Positions 5,839 through 11,166 of a DNA stretch of 17,953 bases are shown here, piece after piece. The notes under the pieces were generated by a model. The model did not search any database. It was given only the letters and a program-made list of their open reading frames with translations, and was not told where the DNA came from. The DNA lies in contig NBLK01000021.1 in the NCBI GenBank assembly GCA_002084505.1, positions 1 to 17,953 on the forward strand, written 5' to 3'. Source of the DNA: Rickettsiaceae bacterium 4572_127 (GTDB taxonomy: Bacteria > Pseudomonadota > Alphaproteobacteria > Rs-D84 > NBLK01). Position 1 is the first letter of the stretch. The number at the start of each line of letters is the position of its first letter. The translations under genes and the position numbers were made by a program.

Positions 5839-8430
5839 TTATATTTCTTTCTTCAAAATCTCAAATGCTTTTTTTGCTCCGTTGATATTTGTTCCGCCGG
5901 CTTGTGCAAGCGCAGGAGTTCCTCCACCGCCTTTTCCACCAAGCTCTGCAGAAACAATTTTGACTAAACTTCCTGCAGGATTTGTTTTTGAGATATTTTC
6001 TGACACACCAACAATAGCAGAAACTTTATCTTCAAAATGTGAAATCAAACAAATTACAAATTCAGAATCTTTCAACTTTTCCATCAATCCTTGAACTGTT
6101 GGTTTTAATTCTTTCGTTGATAAGTCTAAAACTTTTGTAACAAAAATTACATCGTTGATCACTTCTTTTTCTTCTAATAAATCAACAGTTAAGGCTTTCT
6201 TTCTAAACGCCCCAAGCTGTGCAGAAAGATATTTATTTTTCTCTAAAATACTTTCAATTCGAGAAGTAGATTTCTCAGGAGTCGACTTTAATTTAGCTAA
6301 AATTTCAAAATAATCTGTTTCTGTTTTTTGGATTTTTTCCACTGCTTTTTGCCCAGTAAATGCTTCAATTCTACGAATCCCAGAAGCTAACGATCCTTCA
6401 GAAATTATTTTAAAAAAGCCAATATCCCCAGTCCTTTTTACATGAGTTCCTCCACAAAGTTCTTGTGAAACATTTCCCATTTCAACCACTCGAACTGTGT
6501 CGCCATATTTTTCTCCAAACAGAGCAACAACACCTTCAGCAAGAGCTTTTTCCTTTGGCATATTTTCAGTTTTTATTTCTAAATTTTCACAAATAGCACT
6601 ATTAACAAACTTTTCAATTTTCAAGAGTTCGTCGTTAGAAACTGCTTTTGGATGAGAAAAATCAAATCGCATCACATCATTTTTTACCGACGAACCTCGT
6701 TGTGCACAATGTGATCCTAAAATTTCTCGCAATGCAGACTGAAATAAATGAGCGGAAGAATGAGCTCGAATATTTGCTTTTCTTCTGTCGAAATCAACAT
6801 TTAGTAAAATTTTATCCCCAACCTTAAACGGAAAATCCACTCGCACAGTGTGAGTCGTAAGTCCTGAAATCGGCTTTTGAGTATCTAAAATTTCATTATC
6901 ATTTAGTCGCCCAATATCGCCTGCCTGCCCACCTGCCTCCCCATAAAACGGAGTCGTGTTTGCAATAACTTCAACAGTCTCATTTAGATTAGCAGAGGAA
7001 ATTTCTTTTCCATTTTGAATAATTGCAACAACTTTCGCCTCGCTTTTTAGCTCAGAATACCCAGTGAAAACTGTCTCGCCTTCTCGATCTTTTATGTCAT
7101 TCCAAATTGCATTAGTTGTTGTTCCTGTTCCAAATTTTTTATTTTTTCGCGAGCGATCTTTTTGTTCTTTCATAGCTTTTTCAAATTCTTTTTCATTAAG
7201 AGTTAGTCCTTTTGATCGCAATGCATCTTTCGTCATATCAATTGGAAAACCGTAAGTATCATAGAGTTTAAATGCCGATTCGCCCGAGAAAACGCTCCCT
7301 TTTGAAAGCCCCGCCGTTTCATCTTCTAGTATTTTCAGCCCCGTAAAAAGTGTCTTTGAAAAATTTTCTTCTTCAGTTTGAATCGTTTGAATAATACTTG
7401 CGTTTGCATTTATTAACTCAGGATAATACTCGCCCATTTCTTCTTCTACACTAGGTGCCAACAAATGCAAAATCGGTTTTTTCACACCTAAGATATTTGC
7501 ATGTCGCATAGCTCGTCGCAAAATTCGTCGTAGAACATAGCCTCGTCCTTCATTAGACGGCAAAACTCCATCGGCAATCATAAAACTTAGACAACGAATG
7601 TGATCAGCAATAACCTTAAATGAGGTGCGATTTTTCATAGTCTGTTTTTGTCCAGTCAGATTACTAATCTGCTCCATTATATTTTCAAAAGTATCAATAT
7701 CATAAGAGTCTAATTTCCCTTGCATCACAGATGCAGTTCGCTCAAGTCCCATTCCAGTATCTATATTTTGATTTGGAAGCATAGAAATTTTTCCGTCTTC
7801 ATCACGATAGTTTTGCATAAAAACATTGTTCCAAATTTCTAAAAATCTCTGCCCATCTTCGTCAGCTGTCCCAGGCATTCCACCTGAAACATTTTCTCCT
7901 AAATCGTAAAAAATTTCAGTATTGGTTCCGCAAGGACCAGTTTTTCCCATCTCCCAAAAATTATCAGGATGATTTATAATCCTATCGTCTGAAAATCCTG
8001 CTATTTTTTTCCATAATTCCCGAGCCTCTGAATCATCTTTGTGAACAGTTATTACTAATTTTTCTTTTTGTAATTTCAAAACAGAACTTAAAAATTCCCA
8101 AGCATATAAAATGGCTTTTTCTTTAAAATAGTCTCCAAACGAAAAGTTTCCTAGCATTTCAAAAAAAGTATGATGACGAGCAGTATAACCTACATTTTCC
8201 AAATCATTATGTTTTCCACCGATGCGAATGCATTTTTGAGCACTTGTTATTCTTTTGTAAGGAGAATGTTCTTTTTCTAAAAAAATATCTTTAAATGCCA
8301 CCATTCCTGAGTTCATAAACAATAGACTTTTATCTGCTTGCCCTGTTGTAACAGGAGTTGAAGCAACACGAGTATGTCCTTTTGATTCATAAAATTTTAA
8401 ATATTCTTCGCGGATTTCTGATAGTTTCAT
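5839..8430 (-). CDS. alaS: Alanine--tRNA ligase
   Basis: AlaRS charges tRNA-Ala in the cytoplasm and hydrolyses mischarged Ser/Gly-tRNA. The 863-residue length is normal for the bacterial enzyme. The N-terminal class II aminoacylation domain (about 1-240) starts 'EIREEYLKFYESKGHTRV.STPV' and includes 'LLFMNSGMVAFKDIFL' and 'QKCIRIGGKHNDLENVG'. The tRNA-recognition region 'GRGYVLRRILRRA' follows near residue 295. The editing domain has the zinc-binding set His557/His561 (HSSAHL) and Cys659/His663 (CGGTH). The C-terminal C-Ala domain ends with the Gly-rich 'AELGGKGGGGTPALAQAGG'. No key residue is missing. The Shine-Dalgarno is weak (GAAAGAT). A promoter lies at 8508-8536, giving a leader of about 70 bases. 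Confidence 0.98.
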   Translation of the reverse strand: MKLSEIREEYLKFYESKGHTRVASTPVTTGQADKSLLFMNSGMVAFKDIFLEKEHSPYKRITSAQKCIRIGGKHNDLENVGYTARHHTFFEMLGNFSFGDYFKEKAILYAWEFLSSVLKLQKEKLVITVHKDDSEARELWKKIAGFSDDRIINHPDNFWEMGKTGPCGTNTEIFYDLGENVSGGMPGTADEDGQRFLEIWNNVFMQNYRDEDGKISMLPNQNIDTGMGLERTASVMQGKLDSYDIDTFENIMEQISNLTGQKQTMKNRTSFKVIADHIRCLSFMIADGVLPSNEGRGYVLRRILRRAMRHANILGVKKPILHLLAPSVEEEMGEYYPELINANASIIQTIQTEEENFSKTLFTGLKILEDETAGLSKGSVFSGESAFKLYDTYGFPIDMTKDALRSKGLTLNEKEFEKAMKEQKDRSRKNKKFGTGTTTNAIWNDIKDREGETVFTGYSELKSEAKVVAIIQNGKEISSANLNETVEVIANTTPFYGEAGGQAGDIGRLNDNEILDTQKPISGLTTHTVRVDFPFKVGDKILLNVDFDRRKANIRAHSSAHLFQSALREILGSHCAQRGSSVKNDVMRFDFSHPKAVSNDELLKIEKFVNSAICENLEIKTENMPKEKALAEGVVALFGEKYGDTVRVVEMGNVSQELCGGTHVKRTGDIGFFKIISEGSLASGIRRIEAFTGQKAVEKIQKTETDYFEILAKLKSTPEKSTSRIESILEKNKYLSAQLGAFRKKALTVDLLEEKEVINDVIFVTKVLDLSTKELKPTVQGLMEKLKDSEFVICLISHFEDKVSAIVGVSENISKTNPAGSLVKIVSAELGGKGGGGTPALAQAGGTNINGAKKAFEILKKEI

Positions 8431-8507
8431 TATTTATCTTTCATTTATTGCTCTACAAGTCTTGTCGTTTGAAATAAAATCTATTTCGTTTTTCCTTACA
8501 TCTTATC

Positions 8508-8536
8508 ACTATATAAAAACTTTATTAGATTTTCAA
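8508..8536 (-). promoter_or_regulatory. Promoter of alaS
   Basis: On the minus strand TTGAAA, a 17-base spacer and TATAGT precede alaS by about 78 bases. It is back-to-back with the promoter at 8547-8574, only about 10 bases apart, so factors bound at the 8-bp box array could touch both. Confidence 0.55.
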
Positions 8537-8546
8537 TAAAAAACTC

Positions 8547-8574
8547 TTGCTTTCAAATTAAAACAGAGTATATT
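8547..8574 (+). promoter_or_regulatory. Promoter reading into the 8-bp box array
   Basis: TTGCTT, a 16-base spacer and TATATT place the start of transcription at about 8581, inside the first two boxes of the array and just upstream of the broken mini-gene. Confidence 0.5.
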
Positions 8575-8577
8575 GCA

Positions 8578-8673
8578 ATACTAGGATCCTAGTATAGTGG
8601 GATACTAATATACTAGGATAGCAGAATCCTAATATACCAGTATAGCGGTATTCTAAGATACTAAAATACTCAA
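8578..8673 (+). repeat. Array of 12 tandem 8-bp boxes (consensus ATACTAGG/T)
   Basis: Twelve contiguous octamers start at 8578, 8586, 8594 and so on to 8666. Every unit begins AT; the next four bases are mostly ACTA, CCTA or AGYR. A 24-bp higher-order period is also visible (units 1-4-7-10, 2-5-8-11 and 3-6-9-12 resemble each other). The first two units plus two bases form a perfect 18-bp palindrome (8578-8595) centred on GGATCC. The array begins at a predicted transcription start and ends 24 bases before an ATG with a strong ribosome site. The layout resembles multi-box operators such as the 8-bp met boxes of MetJ or the 7-bp heptads of omega repressors, both ribbon-helix-helix proteins. Confidence 0.8.
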
Positions 8674-8697
8674 CTATTAAAAACAAAAGGAGAAAAC

Positions 8698-8792
8698 ATG
8701 TATGAATCAAAAAAGATGGGAGAATTTACTTAACTATTGATAAAAAACGAATGAAACAAATTGAAAAAATTATAAAAAGTTGGAGCGGGTAG
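8698..8792 (+). pseudogene. Remnant of a small ribbon-helix-helix-like gene, frameshifted and truncated at tRNA-Gly
   Basis: A strong Shine-Dalgarno (AAAAGGAG, 5-base spacing) precedes ATG at 8698. The intact frame encodes only 11 residues before TAA at 8731. Shifting one base there restores a continuous peptide in which '...GEFT' is followed by 'LTIDKKRMKQIEKIIKSW'. That is a short beta strand followed by an amphipathic helix, like the start of ParD/CopG/Arc-type DNA-binding proteins. The shifted frame then enters the tRNA-Gly 3' end at 8781 and stops at 8790. About half of a normal RHH domain is therefore missing. I infer a decayed autoregulator whose operator is the box array; identification is tentative because so little protein is left. 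Confidence 0.4.
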
Positions 8793-8854
8793 AGAGAATC
8801 GAACTCTCATAGCTAGCTTGGAAGGCTAGTGCTTTACCACTAAGCTATACCCGC
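8781..8854 (-). tRNA. tRNA-Gly (anticodon TCC)
   Basis: The complement of 8781-8854 folds as a full cloverleaf: acceptor GCGGGTA/TACCCGC, D-arm with GTGGTAA, anticodon stem CTAGC/GCTAG with loop CTTCCAA, and T-arm GAGAG-TTCGATT-CTCTC. Discriminator U and an encoded CCA follow. The anticodon UCC reads GGA/GGG. The 3' end is abutted by a truncated mini-gene, a position typical for insertion or excision of mobile DNA at tRNA genes. Confidence 0.97.
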
Positions 8855-8864
8855 GATTAAATAT

Positions 8865-8893
8865 AATATAATGAAACCAAAATATAAAATCAA
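8865..8893 (-). promoter_or_regulatory. Promoter of tRNA-Gly
   Basis: On the minus strand TTGATT, a 17-base spacer and TATATT lie just ahead of the tRNA; transcription would begin about 5 bases before the mature 5' end. Confidence 0.55.
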
Positions 8894-8906
8894 GCAGTTT
8901 TTTATC

Positions 8907-8934
8907 TTGCTGTTTTTTTTCAAGTTAGTATAGT
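8907..8934 (+). promoter_or_regulatory. Promoter giving a leaderless lnt transcript
   Basis: TTGCTG, a 16-base spacer and TATAGT end only 6 bases before the lnt ATG, so the predicted first nucleotide is the A of the start codon. No Shine-Dalgarno is present ahead of lnt, which fits leaderless initiation. Confidence 0.5.
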
Positions 8935-8940
8935 TTCTAA

Positions 8941-10293
8941 ATGATTTCTAAATTTATTTTATTTTTATTGGGAGGATTGGCGACGCTCGGATTTGCCCCT
9001 CATTATTTTGTAGCAGTATCAATTTTATCTTGGTTTGGACTATTTTTATCGCTCAAAAAATCTACTAAAAACTTCTGGAATGGGTATGTTTTTGGAGCTG
9101 GATATTTTGTTTTTGGATTGTCTTGGATTACAAATGCACTGACGATAGATGCCTACACAGCAGAACATTTTTCGTGGCTAATTCCTTTTGTTTATTTGGG
9201 GAGCGGTTTGATTATGGGTTTGTTTTTTGCAGTTCCGACTTGGCTGGCAGGAAGACATAAAAAGCCTCTTTTTCGACTTTGGAGTTTTCCATTTTATTTT
9301 ATAACTTTTGAATGGATGCGAGGTTGGATTTTAACTGGATTACCTTGGAATCGCCTTGGAGCAATCTGGGTTGATACTCCAATAATTTTGCAAAGTGTGA
9401 ACTTTTTTGGTATCTTAGGTCTATCGTTTTTTACACTTATTTTTATTCTTATTTTGTTTCAAATTATTTACACTAAAAAAAGATTTTCCTTGCTTTTCCC
9501 AGCTGGAATCGCAATTTTAGGAATTATTTTTTATGGAAATTATAAACTAAAAACTAAAACTAAAATGAGTAATGTCTCTATAAAATTAATTCAATCAGGT
9601 CTTTCTCAAAAAACAAAATGGTCTCGCTCTGAATTAGAAAAAAACTTTCAATTGCATTTAGATTTGTCTCGGACTGGGAAAAAAACAGACATAATTATTT
9701 GGTCGGAAAGTGCGGTCGCTTTTGATTTGGCTCACAATACTTTTTACAGAAAACAGGTTGAAAATATCTTAGAAAATAATCAGAAATTAATTACAGGATT
9801 TATTTTTCGTGGAGAAAAAACTCATAATTCAGTTGGTGTTTTTTCTAAAAAAGGCCTTGAAAATGTTTATCATAAGCATCACTTAGTTCCGTTTGGCGAG
9901 TATATTCCGTTCGCTAATTTTTTGCCTTTGGAGACAATTGCAAGGGGAGTCGGTGGACTTTCTGCGGGCGAAGGTGCTAAAACTTTGTTGCTTGAAAATC
10001 TTCCGTCAGTTGCCCCTGTAATTTGCTATGAAAGTATTTTTAGTGGTGAAATTATAGACAAAAAAAATCCGCCAAAATGGATTTTGATTATAACTAATGA
10101 TGCTTGGTATGGGCTTTCGCGAGGACCTTATCAGCACTTAGCAGAGGCACAGATTCGAGCTGTTGAAGAAAATTTACCTGTCGTGCGAGTCGCCTATAAT
10201 GGGATTTCTTCCGTGATAGATTCAAAGGGGAAAATACTAATTTCCGCCCCACTTCAAACCCGTGCTGTCATAGATTCCTTCTTGCCTAAATAA
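8941..10293 (+). CDS. lnt: Apolipoprotein N-acyltransferase
   Basis: Lnt transfers an acyl chain from phospholipid to the N-terminal cysteine of lipoproteins on the periplasmic face of the inner membrane, the last step of lipoprotein maturation. The 450-residue protein starts with five to six membrane helices (to about residue 205) and contains 'GNY'-like loops and 'WMRGWILTGLPWNRLG' (about 124-139), characteristic of Lnt. The nitrilase-like domain carries the catalytic triad: Glu256 in 'IIWSESA', Lys312 in 'YHKHHLVPFGEYIPF', and Cys362 in 'PVICYES'. The later motif 'TNDAWYGLSRGPYQHL' is intact. At 450 residues it is shorter than E. coli Lnt (512). The two lipoproteins at the left end of the window are natural substrates. 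A hairpin at 10298-10324 follows. Confidence 0.97.
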   Translation: MISKFILFLLGGLATLGFAPHYFVAVSILSWFGLFLSLKKSTKNFWNGYVFGAGYFVFGLSWITNALTIDAYTAEHFSWLIPFVYLGSGLIMGLFFAVPTWLAGRHKKPLFRLWSFPFYFITFEWMRGWILTGLPWNRLGAIWVDTPIILQSVNFFGILGLSFFTLIFILILFQIIYTKKRFSLLFPAGIAILGIIFYGNYKLKTKTKMSNVSIKLIQSGLSQKTKWSRSELEKNFQLHLDLSRTGKKTDIIIWSESAVAFDLAHNTFYRKQVENILENNQKLITGFIFRGEKTHNSVGVFSKKGLENVYHKHHLVPFGEYIPFANFLPLETIARGVGGLSAGEGAKTLLLENLPSVAPVICYESIFSGEIIDKKNPPKWILIITNDAWYGLSRGPYQHLAEAQIRAVEENLPVVRVAYNGISSVIDSKGKILISAPLQTRAVIDSFLPK

Positions 10294-10297
10294 ACCC

Positions 10298-10332
10298 GAG
10301 CAATACTTGTAAAAAGTATTGCTCAATGTTTT
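10298..10332. terminator. Bidirectional terminator between lnt and the convergent gene
   Basis: GAGCAATACTT (10298-10308) and AAGTATTGCTC (10314-10324) form a perfect 11-bp stem with a 5-base loop. A modest T-rich tract follows on the plus strand, and a TTTATTT tract a few bases downstream on the minus strand. It lies exactly between two convergent genes. Confidence 0.65.
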
Positions 10333-10939
10333 AATGCAGGGTATACGTCTTTTTATACCCAAATATCTGTCCAACGAAATTAGAAACTGCTACTGAGCAG
10401 TTCCATTCTCTTTCTGCAAAAGAAAATGTTTGTTTTGCAGAAAAAGAGGACAAGCTGTTGGTACACAAGTACCAAACATTTTTTTCTTTAACATAGACGA
10501 CAATGTCGTCACCTATGTAAAAGATTATCCAATTAGAATCTTCTTCTTTGATTTGACTCTCGTCAACCCAAACACCAGACAAAGATCTGTTAAAAATTGT
10601 TTTTACTTTTTTTTTCAAAAGAATATAGCATGTTTTCGGCGGGTATCCATCAAGAATCCCAAAAACATTCCCAACATAAAACGATTTTTCAACAAAGTTA
10701 AAGCTAACTTCGTCTCCTATTTCTAGGGATTCGTTTGAAAAATAATAATAAAAAAACCCTTCTTTTTCTTCTTCTTCTTCTGCTGGTTTTTGAATCAGAA
10801 AAGAATCGTTGATCCAAATATTATTTCCTTCAACCCTAATTGCACAGTATTTATATTGAATACTGTCAATCACTATCTGAGAAAACCCTGTTGGCAATAA
10901 AAACCAAAACGCGATTATTGCTAAAACTACTTTTTTCAT
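10331..10939 (-). CDS. Hypothetical exported protein
   Basis: The 202-residue protein has a clear signal peptide (about 1-20, ending Gly-Phe-Ser-Gln). The mature part is rich in aromatic residues and strand-like, with an acidic Glu run (residues about 52-60, encoded by a GAA/GAG microsatellite near 10765-10785) and four scattered cysteines. I recognise no domain. The signal peptide ends in Gln, and no Shine-Dalgarno lies before the ATG. Both features are common in Bacteroidetes, so transfer from that group is a possibility, but this is weak evidence. It is flanked by terminator hairpins and shares no operon. A small inverted repeat GGGTATA/TATACCC lies in its last codons (10338-10361). Confidence 0.65.
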   Translation of the reverse strand: MKKVVLAIIAFWFLLPTGFSQIVIDSIQYKYCAIRVEGNNIWINDSFLIQKPAEEEEEKEGFFYYYFSNESLEIGDEVSFNFVEKSFYVGNVFGILDGYPPKTCYILLKKKVKTIFNRSLSGVWVDESQIKEEDSNWIIFYIGDDIVVYVKEKNVWYLCTNSLSSFSAKQTFSFAEREWNCSVAVSNFVGQIFGYKKTYTLH

Positions 10940-11132
10940 AACTGTTATAATTTAATTGTTAATGTTGTGTTGGATCTCTTACACTAAATCCCAACGTTTA
11001 TAATTTTTATATATAATTTGTAAAAGATAAGCTCGTCCTAGAACAAAGTACAAGCGAAGTCAACCGCTAATTCAAAAAAAAACATCTTAGTTTGTTCGGG
11101 CTTTTTTTTGAAAAAAAGAAGTGATTTTCAAT

Positions 11133-11160
11133 TTGATTTTGCTAAAAAATAGGATATTAT
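11133..11160 (+). promoter_or_regulatory. Promoter giving a leaderless comEC transcript
   Basis: TTGATT (11133-11138), a 16-base spacer and TATTAT (11155-11160) end 6 bases before the comEC ATG, the same geometry as at lnt. The predicted transcript would start at or next to the start codon. Confidence 0.5.
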
Positions 11161-11165
11161 CCTAT
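11149..11165. promoter_or_regulatory. Inverted repeat over the comEC -10 box
   Basis: ATAGGAT and ATCCTAT form a perfect 7-bp inverted repeat with a 3-base spacer, covering the -10 element and ending one base before the comEC start. It could be an operator. If the real transcript is longer, it is instead an RNA hairpin hiding the AGGAT ribosome site. Confidence 0.45.
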
Positions 11166-11166
11166 T

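Noticed and set aside
7064..7255. Open frame on the plus strand opposite alaS
   Set aside because: It is a shadow of the highly conserved alaS coding sequence.
8578..8673. CRISPR array
   Set aside because: The units are contiguous 8-bp repeats without unique spacers, and no cas genes are nearby.
10430..10726. Plus-strand 98-codon frame opposite the exported protein
   Set aside because: Phe/Lys-rich antisense frame without ribosome site or recognisable domain; the minus-strand gene has a clear signal peptide.
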